Shown in pieces: positions 1 to 9,360 of a stretch of DNA of 64,000 bases; positions within the stretch are counted from its first letter, which is position 1; every line of letters starts with the position of its first letter. The stretch covers positions 434,001 to 498,000 of the forward strand of contig NZ_BMGA01000001.1 of NCBI RefSeq assembly GCF_014639535.1, given 5' to 3'. Below the pieces are notes generated by a model. The model worked only from the letters and a program-made list of their open reading frames with translations. It did no database searches and was not told where the DNA came from. The stretch comes from Flavobacterium palustre (lineage in GTDB: Bacteria > Bacteroidota > Bacteroidia > Flavobacteriales > Flavobacteriaceae). Position numbers and translations under genes: made by a program.

Positions 1-1222
1 TTGCATTGTACAATAACGAAGGGTAACTGTTTGGCGAAACCGAAACTTTAACATTCACTACTTTAAACTTCCAAAATCCATCAAGTGCAATGGACGAGCC
101 GTTGAAATCGATTTTCAATTCGGCTGAATCTCCGTAAATACCTCCACCTCCAGAATAATCTGTAATTTTAACAGCAATTACATTTGCTCCTTCTTTTAAA
201 ACTCCAGCAGGAATTTTGTAAATTCTTTTAGCATCCCAAATGTTATTGGTTCCTACTTGTACTCCGTTAACATAGGTTTGGTCTTCATCGTCTACTTTTG
301 ACAAATACAAAATGGCTTCTTTTTTGGCTTGCTCTGCTGTTAAAATAATGGTTTTTCGCATCCAGACTACCCCGTCAATATTTCCGATTTGCTGGTTTTC
401 CCACAATGAAGGCACTTTAATTTCAGGCCAATTGGCATCTTTAAAATCCGGTTCTTTAAATTGTTCCTGATTGGCATCAGTTACTTCAAAACCTTGAATT
501 TTTTGGATATTATCTAAAAGTGATTTTTTATAAGTTTCAAAAATAGCATCCATATTTACCGAAGGCACAGTGGCAATCATATCTTTGAATTCGGCACTTT
601 TTTGAAAAGCTTCACGGCTTGTCCATGTTTCCACACAGGTTCCACCCCAGGAAGTATTGATAATCCCGATTGGAATCTTTAATTCGGTATATATTTTTTT
701 GGCAAAGAAATACCCCACAGCAGTGAAATCTTTTATGTTTTCTTTGTTAGAAACCGTCCATTTTCCTTCCTTTAAATCTTCTTTTGGTGTACCGCTTAAA
801 TCCTGAACGACTAAAAACTGACGAATCATTGGCTCATTTGACTGTGCTTTTTGAGTTTCAAAATCAGGAAGCTTATACATTTGGAATTCCATATTAGATT
901 GTCCCGAACAAATCCAAACTTCGCCAACTAAAACATCCTTAATTACAATTTTGTTTTTCCCTGTAATGATTAGTTCAAAAGGTCCTCCAGCTTTTTCAGC
1001 ACTCAAACTTACCATCCATTTACCGTTTTTGTCGGCTTGAACCATTTTGGCTTGTTTATTAAAGTGAATTTCTACTTTTTCATCAGGATTAGCCCAGCCC
1101 CAAACCGGAATTGGTTTATTTCTTTGCAAAACCATTCCGTCAGAAAACAGCAAAGGCATACGAACATTTGCATTGACTACTATGCTACACATCAAAAAAA
1201 GAAATGCTATGTTTTTCTTCAT
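1..1222 (-). CDS. Sialate O-acetylesterase-like carbohydrate esterase (3' end outside window)
   Basis: An open frame runs from an ATG at 1222 off the left edge, so about 407 N-terminal residues are visible and the end is missing. It starts with a signal peptide (MKKNIAFLFLMCSIVVNA). The SGNH-hydrolase serine lies in GQSNME (Ser about 109) and is followed by a SWGGT motif near residue 190. A beta-sandwich of the GH2 sugar-binding type is inserted from about residue 255 to 390, as is usual in Bacteroidetes members of this family. The catalytic His would lie outside the window. These enzymes remove acetyl groups from sugars in the periplasm; in this locus a plant oligosaccharide is a likelier substrate than sialic acid. 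It is the last visible gene of a tightly spaced run, 28 bases after GH42. Confidence 0.9.
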   Translation of the reverse strand, partial: MKKNIAFLFLMCSIVVNANVRMPLLFSDGMVLQRNKPIPVWGWANPDEKVEIHFNKQAKMVQADKNGKWMVSLSAEKAGGPFELIITGKNKIVIKDVLVGEVWICSGQSNMEFQMYKLPDFETQKAQSNEPMIRQFLVVQDLSGTPKEDLKEGKWTVSNKENIKDFTAVGYFFAKKIYTELKIPIGIINTSWGGTCVETWTSREAFQKSAEFKDMIATVPSVNMDAIFETYKKSLLDNIQKIQGFEVTDANQEQFKEPDFKDANWPEIKVPSLWENQQIGNIDGVVWMRKTIILTAEQAKKEAILYLSKVDDEDQTYVNGVQVGTNNIWDAKRIYKIPAGVLKEGANVIAVKITDYSGGGGIYGDSAELKIDFNGSSIALDGFWKFKVVNVKVSVSPNSYPSLLYNA

Positions 1223-1250
1223 TTTTTTAAGTTTTAAATTATCTAAAAAC

Positions 1251-3335
1251 CTACTCTTTCCAAACAGTTACTCCTGCAGGTTTTACTGTAGCGTTACCTA
1301 TAAGGATTTCTGATTTGGCAGGAATTTGTAATTGGTAATCTGTTGATGAATAATTTACTGCGACCCAAAATCCATCACGCCATTGAACATAAACTCCTTC
1401 AGGATAATTTTCGGTAGTTGCTCCTGCTTGTTCATATACTTTTCTCAAAACATCACGCTCTAAACTAGCATCATCTGTATCTACACCAATATATGTAACG
1501 GTTCCTTTTCCAATGGTATTAGTAACAACGGCTGCTTTCCCGGCATAAAACTGATCAGCATAAATTGCCAAAACATTCTTTTTTTGATTCGCTTCAATTA
1601 AATCGGCCCAGTTATTCCAAGAATAACTCTTTCCTAAAGCTGATATTTTCCCTTCAACATTAGCCGGTAAATGATCAAAATTATCAATCTTAGCATCAAT
1701 AAGAGGTGAAATTATTTCTCCCCAACCCGATCTAAAAATATGTCCGTTTCTATCTTTTACTCCCGTTCGAACCGTTAAAACTAAATTCCCTCCTTGTTTC
1801 ACATAGTTTTCCCATTTGCTAATAAGCGTTTTATCAACCAATTCAAATGCCGGAGCGATTACTATGTTGTACTCATTCAAATCATCATTTTCATATACAA
1901 TATCAGCTGGAGCTCCAAATGATTTTGCGATTTCCAGATATTTCTGAAAAAATGACAAAGTATTCCACTGGGTCGTTTGACCTTGCCTTCCCATGCTCCA
2001 ATAATTATCATAATTCCACAACACAGCGGTTTTACGAGCCTGAATTATTTTAGGCATTTTAGCATCAGGATTGTATGCTTTTTGTAAAATTTTCATTTCA
2101 CTTATTGTTTGCTGATAGTCTTTTCCTCCCTGGGAAAGCGTTACTCCATCTAATTTGGTAATTCCGGCATGATACTGTTCTGAACCATAATTTATTTGAC
2201 GATAACGATACGAACAGACAAAAGATAAATTACCTCCAAAACAATGGTACAACCACATACGTACTGTGCCCGGTTCCAATAAAGGATTTATAGCTCCCCA
2301 ATTTACACAACCCGGCTGAAGCTCCATAATTCCGGCATTAGTATGTTCTTGTTTAAAAAAACTCAAACCAAAAGAAAGTTCTTTAGGATCACCTAATCTA
2401 AAACCTTTGTCACCAATATTAGCATTACCCTTATTGGGGTAAGAAGTAAATGAATTAAAATCTAATTTATAGGTTCTTCTTGGGTCAGCACCAGCTGATG
2501 TAGCGGTATAATTAGTCGTAACATACTGATTTTTAGAAATTAGAGACCGAAGTATTGTAGCTTGAAAATCCAAAAAATCTGCCTGTGCATCAGCGGTGTA
2601 ACGTTTGAAGTCTAATAGTGCATGAGGATTTGCTCCCCACCAACCTACAAGATTAGCATTATAAATTTTAATCTGACCAAAATCACTAAAACTTTGATTC
2701 CAAAAAGCGGCTCCCCAAGCATTATTCAATGCTGCAATTGTTTGATATTTGTTTTTAAGCCAAAGCTGAAAAGCTACTTGTGAGGAAGCGCTATAATCTT
2801 CTCTTCCTTCAGGTTCATTATCCAATTGCCAACCTATAACGGTGGTATTATTACCATATCGCTGTCCCATTTGAGTGATAATTTTTTTAGAAAAATCTCT
2901 CCAAACCGGATTAGATAAGCTTTGAACCCCTCTTGTACCATGTTCAGCTCTTTGATAATTGGAATTCAAAACATAAATCTCCGGATATTTTATTCCCATC
3001 CAAACCGGAGAAATCGACGTGGGTGTTCCCAAAATAACTTTCAAATGGTATTTAGCAGCTAAACCAATAACTGTATCTAACCACTTAAAATTATACTTAC
3101 CTTCTTCGGGTTCCATATCTATCCATGCAAATTCAGCAATATGAATGAACTGAAATCCTAAATTTGATATATTCCTGATATCGCGCTCCCATTCTAACGA
3201 ATCCCAATGTTCAGGATAATAATATACACCAAAAGTCATTAAATCTTTTTTGGGAAAGAAACGGGAACTATCTTGTGCACTAACTATGTTGATGACCAAT
3301 AAAAATAATACCGCTATATAAAATATGTTTTTCAC
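1251..3335 (-). CDS. GH42-type beta-galactosidase, secreted
   Basis: This 694-residue protein has a signal peptide ending near VSAQ (residue 21). The GH42 TIM barrel begins with FGVYYYPEHW (about 35-44). The predicted acid/base is E174 in WQLDNEPEG and the predicted nucleophile is E338 in IMELQPG; both contexts are characteristic of GH42. The later part fits the trimerisation and C-terminal beta domains. It should release terminal beta-galactose from oligosaccharides in the periplasm. It is spaced 24 bases after GH3 and 28 before the esterase, so the genes are probably co-transcribed. The family assignment is firm; the natural substrate (for example galactosylated xyloglucan side chains) is inferred. 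Confidence 0.92.
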   Translation of the reverse strand: MKNIFYIAVLFLLVINIVSAQDSSRFFPKKDLMTFGVYYYPEHWDSLEWERDIRNISNLGFQFIHIAEFAWIDMEPEEGKYNFKWLDTVIGLAAKYHLKVILGTPTSISPVWMGIKYPEIYVLNSNYQRAEHGTRGVQSLSNPVWRDFSKKIITQMGQRYGNNTTVIGWQLDNEPEGREDYSASSQVAFQLWLKNKYQTIAALNNAWGAAFWNQSFSDFGQIKIYNANLVGWWGANPHALLDFKRYTADAQADFLDFQATILRSLISKNQYVTTNYTATSAGADPRRTYKLDFNSFTSYPNKGNANIGDKGFRLGDPKELSFGLSFFKQEHTNAGIMELQPGCVNWGAINPLLEPGTVRMWLYHCFGGNLSFVCSYRYRQINYGSEQYHAGITKLDGVTLSQGGKDYQQTISEMKILQKAYNPDAKMPKIIQARKTAVLWNYDNYWSMGRQGQTTQWNTLSFFQKYLEIAKSFGAPADIVYENDDLNEYNIVIAPAFELVDKTLISKWENYVKQGGNLVLTVRTGVKDRNGHIFRSGWGEIISPLIDAKIDNFDHLPANVEGKISALGKSYSWNNWADLIEANQKKNVLAIYADQFYAGKAAVVTNTIGKGTVTYIGVDTDDASLERDVLRKVYEQAGATTENYPEGVYVQWRDGFWVAVNYSSTDYQLQIPAKSEILIGNATVKPAGVTVWKE

Positions 3336-3359
3336 TTTTTGGTTGGTTTATAGCAGATG

Positions 3360-5588
3360 TTATTTTATGACAATATCAATTTTATTTTTGATATCACGAG
3401 AAGAATTACCAATATTCAAAGTATATTTCCCTGGCTCAACTGTCCAACTTTTGGTTGCTACGTTGTAATATGCCAGTTCTTTTACAGGAACTTGAATTGT
3501 TACCGTTGATGATTTTCCTGCGCTAACTGATACCTTTTGGAATCCTTTTAATTCCTGTGCAGCACGCTCAATTTTCGAATCTGATTTAGAAGTATACAAT
3601 TGCACCACTTCTTTCCCTTCTACTTTTCCAGTATTTTTAACAGTTACCGAAACTATGATTGTATCATCAACACCGTAAGAAGCTTTATCAGTTTTAGCAC
3701 CAGCGAAAGAAAAAGTCGTGTATGATAATCCGTATCCGAAAGGATATAAAGGAGCTACATTTTTAGTATCAAACCATCTGTAACCAACCAAAATTCCTTC
3801 TTTATATTCAACAGTTTTATCTCCGGGAAAACTATTGGTTGCATGAGCAGGAGAATCCATAATGCTTTTTGGCATTGTCCAAGGTAATTTCCCTGAAGGA
3901 TTTGTTTTCCCTAGCAAAACATCTGCTAAAGCATTTCCACCCTCAGATCCATTAAACCAGCTCCATACCAAAGTGTTCGTTTTTTTACTTAAATCATCAA
4001 TTTGAAAAGGAGCTCCGGCTATCAAAACCACAATCGTTCTTGAATTTACCTCTAACACCTTTTTAATCAATTCTTCCTGACCGAAAGGTAAATGTAAGCC
4101 TCTACGGTCTGAAGCTTCAGTTTCGTAATCACGGTTTGAACCGGCAAAAACTACTGCAACATCAGAGTTTTTTGCTGCCTCTATAGCTTCTTGCAATTTA
4201 ACAGGATCCAATTGATCTATCGTTACGGGACCATTCATGGTAATGTCGCCCAAATTCCCTTTATTTTTTACTTCGTAACGCTCTAAATAGCCTTCAGCAT
4301 AATTGATTTTAATGGATTCTGGCAATCTATTTTTCAATCCATCTAATGGTGTAACCTCTCTTTTAGTTTTTACACCAGCACCAAATCCACGTAATGCATT
4401 TACTTTAGTTGCATTATTACCAATAACAGCAATTGATTTTACCCCATCTAGTTTTAAAGGCAACATCTTGTTATCATTTTTCAATAATACTATCGCTTCT
4501 GAAGCAATTTTGTAAGCGTCCTGATAATGAGCTTCGGTTGAAATACTTCCGGTAACACGCTTTTTACCACCCATTGCTTTTACCTGATATAAAGTATGCA
4601 AAATTCGGTTCACATGTTTATCAATTTCCTTTTCTGATATTTCACCGTTTTTAACCGCAGCTAATAATTTATCTGCCAGAAAAAATTCATTGAACTTTTT
4701 TGGTGTTCCCATTTCAACATCCAAACCGCTTTCTAAAGATTTTACAGTAGAATGTACAGCAGCCCAGTCAGAAACTACAATTCCTTTGAAACCCCATTCG
4801 TCGCGCAATACTTTGTTAAGCATATAATCATTCTCACATAAATATTCACCTCTGAATTTATTGTAAGCTCCCATTATACTATACGCTTTAGCTTCCTTTA
4901 CTGAGGCTTCAAAAGCAGGTAAATAAATTTCACGAAGTGCACGCTCATCAATTTGAACATCTACAAAATCACGATTCGTTTCCTGATTATTAGCTGCAAA
5001 ATGTTTTACACAAGCCATAACATCATTGTCCTGTAAACCAACAATTAAAGGCACAGCTATTTTTTTGTTCAAGAATGGATCTTCACTCATGTATTCATAC
5101 GTTCTACCACCTAGCGGAGTTCTAACGATATTAATAGCCGGCGAAAGCAACATATCTTTATCTCTGGCACGCATTTCCTGTCCTAAACTATTACCAAAAG
5201 TATAGCCCATCTCAGAATTCCAGGTAGCTGCTAATGCCCCTCCAGCCGGATAATAAGTCGCAAAATCATTGGTTAACCCTGCAGGAGACCAATTATCACG
5301 GGAAATTTCTTCACGAACTCCAAGTGGACCATCTGCCATTTTTAATTCAGGAATACCCAAACGTTTAACTCCTCCAGAACTAAACATACTGTTTCCATGC
5401 AACATTCCAATTTTTTCTTCCAAAGTCATTTGCGAAATTAACTTGCTAATCTGAGTATCATACTCGCTAGTTATTTCATTACCTTTATAAATGGTTTGTT
5501 GCTTTTTAGATTTTGCCGATTGTGCATGACCATCAGCAAATGCCAGGATAGATACAGCCATTGCGACATATTTGATTGTATTTTTCAT
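3360..5588 (-). CDS. GH3 beta-glucosidase/beta-xylosidase
   Basis: This 742-residue protein has an N-terminal signal peptide (cleavage near GHAQ, residue 23). The GH3 barrel carries KMADGPLGVR (about 83-92), the KHF and NRDF segments, and the nucleophile D274 in GIVVSDWAAVH. The second alpha/beta domain follows, and the C-terminus (about 650-740) is a fibronectin-III-like domain, giving the usual BglX-type order. It hydrolyses beta-linked glucose or xylose from oligosaccharide ends in the periplasm. Its close spacing with GH39 upstream and GH42 downstream supports an operon. Glucose is the likelier product, but sequence alone does not separate glucosidase from xylosidase. Confidence 0.93.
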   Translation of the reverse strand: MKNTIKYVAMAVSILAFADGHAQSAKSKKQQTIYKGNEITSEYDTQISKLISQMTLEEKIGMLHGNSMFSSGGVKRLGIPELKMADGPLGVREEISRDNWSPAGLTNDFATYYPAGGALAATWNSEMGYTFGNSLGQEMRARDKDMLLSPAINIVRTPLGGRTYEYMSEDPFLNKKIAVPLIVGLQDNDVMACVKHFAANNQETNRDFVDVQIDERALREIYLPAFEASVKEAKAYSIMGAYNKFRGEYLCENDYMLNKVLRDEWGFKGIVVSDWAAVHSTVKSLESGLDVEMGTPKKFNEFFLADKLLAAVKNGEISEKEIDKHVNRILHTLYQVKAMGGKKRVTGSISTEAHYQDAYKIASEAIVLLKNDNKMLPLKLDGVKSIAVIGNNATKVNALRGFGAGVKTKREVTPLDGLKNRLPESIKINYAEGYLERYEVKNKGNLGDITMNGPVTIDQLDPVKLQEAIEAAKNSDVAVVFAGSNRDYETEASDRRGLHLPFGQEELIKKVLEVNSRTIVVLIAGAPFQIDDLSKKTNTLVWSWFNGSEGGNALADVLLGKTNPSGKLPWTMPKSIMDSPAHATNSFPGDKTVEYKEGILVGYRWFDTKNVAPLYPFGYGLSYTTFSFAGAKTDKASYGVDDTIIVSVTVKNTGKVEGKEVVQLYTSKSDSKIERAAQELKGFQKVSVSAGKSSTVTIQVPVKELAYYNVATKSWTVEPGKYTLNIGNSSRDIKNKIDIVIK

Positions 5589-5630
5589 TATGATATTATT
5601 AAAATTTATTAATGTCCGAAATTCTATTCC

Positions 5631-7208
5631 CTATTGTTTTACAAAATTGAAGAAGACAACATCGTTCTCATTTATCTTATAACTTCTACTATACTTTCCG
5701 GAGGCATCAATAGTTACTTTTTCAGTTGAAATTGGTTCACCATTAACTTTTTGTTTGATTGATTTTAGCTGTTCACGATTTAGCTGACTTGGTTTGCCCA
5801 TCGCTAAATAATCGGTGTAAGCATCATTTACTTTATATCCTACTTTATAAATCTCCAGATTGTATTTTCCTTTCTGCAAACCTTCCACTTCAATTTTTAC
5901 TTCTCCTTTTGGTTTTGATAGTAAATCTTTGATGTAATACGCCTGATTATTAACATCCTTTTCAGGTAGTGTATAAGTAGAATCCCAAAATAAAACTTGT
6001 ACATCTCCCTTGGAGTTTTTAGTCACCCAGGATGAAGTATCAGTATTTTTAAGTTCAGTTTCTCCCAATTTATTCATTAAATAATAAGAGAAATAGGCTG
6101 GCTTTTTAATTCCCTGAGTGTTTAATAATCCAAATCCTCCGTGAAAAGGAGTGAATCTAGGTCCAGGCTCTTCAAAAATATCGGTAAAAACCCAATAAGA
6201 CATCGAATTTGGAGCATTCCCCACTTGTTTTAATTTTTGAAGAATATAAGCAGCCGAATGATAACTATCATGAATTGGATCGGCAGGAGTATAGGATGAA
6301 CTCCATTCGGTATAATGCAATTCAAGATTTGGTTTAGCCGAATTTGCGATTTGTTTTCCGGAATTGATAACATCTCCACTCACGCTTGAATCATCTTTAT
6401 TCAAGACTGTCCCTGTTGAACCGTATTCATCTAAATATCCCTGACTCACTCCATACGTATGTGTAGAAATAAAATCTAACGGGACATTATTTTTAGCACA
6501 AAAATCGATTGTTTCGGGAACCCAGCCAGCTCCGGCAGTTGCAGGACCTCCTACCTTATAATCTGGATTTACACTTTTAATGGCTTTTGCAGCGTATTCA
6601 TATAATTTGAAATATTCTGCCTGAGTGCCTGTCCAAAAACCAGGCGATAAGTTAGGTTCATTCCAAACTTCAAAATACCAGGTTTTTACTTCCTCAGATC
6701 CATAACGTTCTGTAAAATGTTGTGTTAGGTTTTTAATTAAATCCCCCCATTTATTATAATCTTTTGGTGGTGTAACATTGCCTTTCCACCAAAAAATAGT
6801 TTGACTTCCACTTGCTAAGGCATTAGGCATAAATCCTAATTCTACAAATGGTTTCATTTTGATACTGATAAGAAAATCATATAAAGCATCAATATATTGA
6901 TAATTATATTCCGGATTTCCTTTACTATCCTCACGATATACCGCCATGTCATCGGTCAATAAACCATGCATGCGAATGTATTTGAAATCACATTCTTTTT
7001 TGGCCATAGCCAATTGCTGTTGCCAATCAGCTCTTAGGCCTTCATTGGCACGACCAGCACCAATACATTCTTTGAACATGGTGTTCATTTTCCCATCCGA
7101 TTTATTATAGTCGACTTTTATAACTCTTTTAGAAGCATTGGCAGTTTGTCCTGAAATTTTTGAAAAAGTCAGAAATAATAAAAGGACTGCTAATAAATAC
7201 TGTTTCAT
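5631..7208 (-). CDS. GH39 family glycosidase (beta-xylosidase-like)
   Basis: This is a 525-residue secreted protein with a signal peptide ending near ISGQ (residue 21). It shows the clan GH-A features of GH39: acid/base E184 in FEVWNEPNL and nucleophile E301 in LHYTEWSSS. The segment THTYGV lies between them and a beta-sandwich follows at the C-terminus. Characterised relatives are beta-xylosidases, with other activities known in the family. It probably acts in the periplasm on oligosaccharides imported by the SusCD pair of this locus. It sits 42 bases from GH3 and 53 from GH97 in one direction, consistent with co-transcription. Substrate is not decided by sequence. Confidence 0.88.
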   Translation of the reverse strand: MKQYLLAVLLLFLTFSKISGQTANASKRVIKVDYNKSDGKMNTMFKECIGAGRANEGLRADWQQQLAMAKKECDFKYIRMHGLLTDDMAVYREDSKGNPEYNYQYIDALYDFLISIKMKPFVELGFMPNALASGSQTIFWWKGNVTPPKDYNKWGDLIKNLTQHFTERYGSEEVKTWYFEVWNEPNLSPGFWTGTQAEYFKLYEYAAKAIKSVNPDYKVGGPATAGAGWVPETIDFCAKNNVPLDFISTHTYGVSQGYLDEYGSTGTVLNKDDSSVSGDVINSGKQIANSAKPNLELHYTEWSSSYTPADPIHDSYHSAAYILQKLKQVGNAPNSMSYWVFTDIFEEPGPRFTPFHGGFGLLNTQGIKKPAYFSYYLMNKLGETELKNTDTSSWVTKNSKGDVQVLFWDSTYTLPEKDVNNQAYYIKDLLSKPKGEVKIEVEGLQKGKYNLEIYKVGYKVNDAYTDYLAMGKPSQLNREQLKSIKQKVNGEPISTEKVTIDASGKYSRSYKINENDVVFFNFVKQ

Positions 7209-7261
7209 ATTAAACTTTATAAACCCAACTGACTTTAAAAAACCTGTCGGATATGATTAAT

Positions 7262-9271
7262 TTATATTTTTTTAAATCGGATTGCAGTTCCGCCGGCTCC
7301 ACCTAAATGTAATTTTAATACATCTGAAGCTTTTACTGTTTTTTTAGAAATGGCAACCGCAGATGGATTGTGTGTTTCATCTGTTCCTTCTGCATCAGCA
7401 TATATCTGTGCTTCGTAAGTAACTTTTGGATCTAAGAATGATAATGAAACATTTACATCGCGGGCTTTTTCGTTTGTAATCGTTCCTAAATACCAATCGG
7501 CGCTGTTTCTGTCTTTACGGGCGGTTGTGATGTATTCTCCTATTTTACCCTCTAAAACTTTGGTATCTTCCCAATCTGTCGGAACGTCTTTTAAGAATTG
7601 TAATGCTGGTTTTCCTTCGTAATTTTCAGGAAGGTCGGCCATCATTTGTATTGGCGCATAAATGGTTAAATACAATGCCAATTGCTGAGCCGTTGTGCCA
7701 TGAACTCTTTTGCTTGGAAATCCTTGTTTTACCTCAACATCAAAAATTCCAGGTGTAAAATCCATTGGTCCGGAAAGCAATCTTGTGAACGGAATAATGG
7801 TTAAGTGATTTGGCGGATTTCCTTCGCTCCACGCATTATACTCCTGTCCTCTTGCCGCTTCTCTTGAAATCATATTTGGGAAAGTTCTACGTTCTCCCGT
7901 ATCTTTTATCGATTCATGATACAATACTGCCAAATCATATTGAGCTGCTTTTTCTAAAATATATCTGAAATAATTCACTCCAAATTGTCCAAAGTGATTT
8001 TCTTTCATGTTTAATTTAGAACCTACGTGACCAATTTTTACCGAATGCATTCCCAGTTTTTTATACAAAGCGAAAGCATCATCAACTTCTTTTAAATAAT
8101 TAATAAGGTTTGAACCTGTTTCGTGGTAGCCAATTAGCGCAACGCCTTTTTTATTTCCATACTCTACTACTTTTTCTAAATCAAAATTGTCTGCACTTTT
8201 TGTAAAACTAAACATGTGCATTTTGTTTTCATACCAGGCTGGAGTCCATCCTTTATTCCATCCTTCAATCAGCAAATGATGAAAACCCTCTTTGGCTGTA
8301 AAATCCATGTATTCTTCGGCACGTTTGGTTGTGGCACCTTGCTTGTCACTTTCCCAAAATGTGTATTTCCCGATATGCATTCCCCACCAGATTCCGAAAT
8401 ATTTATAAGGTTTAAAATAATTTACATTTCCTAATTTATTTGGGTCATTTAGATTCAGAATCAAATAAGAAGTAATCAAATCTGCTGGTTTTTCACCAAT
8501 TTGAAGCGTTCTCCAGGAAGAGGTAAACGTATCTTTTACACGAACTTTTACACCATCAGCCCAAGGCACTAAATCAGATTTAAGCTGTGTTCCAATATTG
8601 TTTACCAAAGTCATACTGGCAAAATCTTTTAGATTTGCTTCATGAAAACTTAGCGCCAATCCGCTTTTACTCTCAATAGTAAGCGGTGTCAAAACGGTAT
8701 CAAGAGTACTTACGGGAGCATCTTTAAACAAATATTCGTCGCGATTTTCTCTATTAGCAGGAATCCACCATGCTTTCCCATCTTCTTTCAGGTTGAAAGT
8801 TGTTTTTTCATCCATGATAAAGATGCTGTCTTTCGTTTCTTGTTTTGGATATACATATCTAAAAGCAATTCCATCATCATAAGCACGGAACTGAATTTCC
8901 AATTTGCGCTTATTCTTGTCCTTTTGTTGCAATTGAACCACTAACTGATTATAATGGTTTCTTATGTTTTTCTTTTCTCCCCAAACTTGTTCCCAAGTCT
9001 CATCGAAAGTTGATTTTTTTACGTTTGTTATTTCGAAATTGGAACTGAAATCTTCATTGTTTTTCAGCATAAAACCCATATCCGATGGAGTAATCACTTG
9101 GATTTTCCCGTGTGAAACTTCATATTTTGGAGCCGATTTATCGAGGTTAAATTTAATTTTGTTTATTCCTCCTGGAGAAGCCAGTTCATAAGAATTGCTT
9201 TTTTGAGCCTGGGCAGTACTGACAACTGTCAGTGCAACTAAAAATGCCGGAATTATGATGTTTTTTAACAT
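7262..9271 (-). CDS. GH97 glycosidase, inverting SusB-like type (alpha-glucosidase)
   Basis: This 669-residue secreted protein (signal peptide to about residue 22, STAQAQ) has the GH97 order: N-terminal beta-sandwich, TIM barrel from about 290, C-terminal beta domain. E384 (GYHETG), E453 (LYHESIKDTG), E471 and E477 (REAARGQEY) have the same mutual spacing as SusB E439, E508, E526 and E532. The position that carries the Asp nucleophile in retaining GH97 enzymes appears to be Gly (VKIGHVG, about 412-418). This argues for the inverting subgroup, which contains alpha-glucosidases; retaining members are alpha-galactosidases. Residue matching to SusB is from memory. An intrinsic terminator lies only about 30 bases upstream of its start, so it may be expressed partly by read-through. 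Confidence 0.9.
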   Translation of the reverse strand: MLKNIIIPAFLVALTVVSTAQAQKSNSYELASPGGINKIKFNLDKSAPKYEVSHGKIQVITPSDMGFMLKNNEDFSSNFEITNVKKSTFDETWEQVWGEKKNIRNHYNQLVVQLQQKDKNKRKLEIQFRAYDDGIAFRYVYPKQETKDSIFIMDEKTTFNLKEDGKAWWIPANRENRDEYLFKDAPVSTLDTVLTPLTIESKSGLALSFHEANLKDFASMTLVNNIGTQLKSDLVPWADGVKVRVKDTFTSSWRTLQIGEKPADLITSYLILNLNDPNKLGNVNYFKPYKYFGIWWGMHIGKYTFWESDKQGATTKRAEEYMDFTAKEGFHHLLIEGWNKGWTPAWYENKMHMFSFTKSADNFDLEKVVEYGNKKGVALIGYHETGSNLINYLKEVDDAFALYKKLGMHSVKIGHVGSKLNMKENHFGQFGVNYFRYILEKAAQYDLAVLYHESIKDTGERRTFPNMISREAARGQEYNAWSEGNPPNHLTIIPFTRLLSGPMDFTPGIFDVEVKQGFPSKRVHGTTAQQLALYLTIYAPIQMMADLPENYEGKPALQFLKDVPTDWEDTKVLEGKIGEYITTARKDRNSADWYLGTITNEKARDVNVSLSFLDPKVTYEAQIYADAEGTDETHNPSAVAISKKTVKASDVLKLHLGGAGGTAIRFKKI

Positions 9272-9303
9272 GATGTTTTTTTAATTGTAATTTTAAAAAA
9301 ATC

Positions 9304-9330
9304 GGGGTTAGCACTAACCTAACTAACCCC
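9304..9330 (-). terminator. Intrinsic terminator after GH31
   Basis: On the minus strand an 8-bp perfect stem (GGGGTTAG/CTAACCCC) with an 11-base loop is followed by GATTTTTTT. It sits about 30 bases past the GH31 stop and about 30 before the GH97 start, so it could act as an attenuator inside the PUL. Confidence 0.75.
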
Positions 9331-9360
9331 CACTTTCAATTTAAACCAAACTCAACTTAT

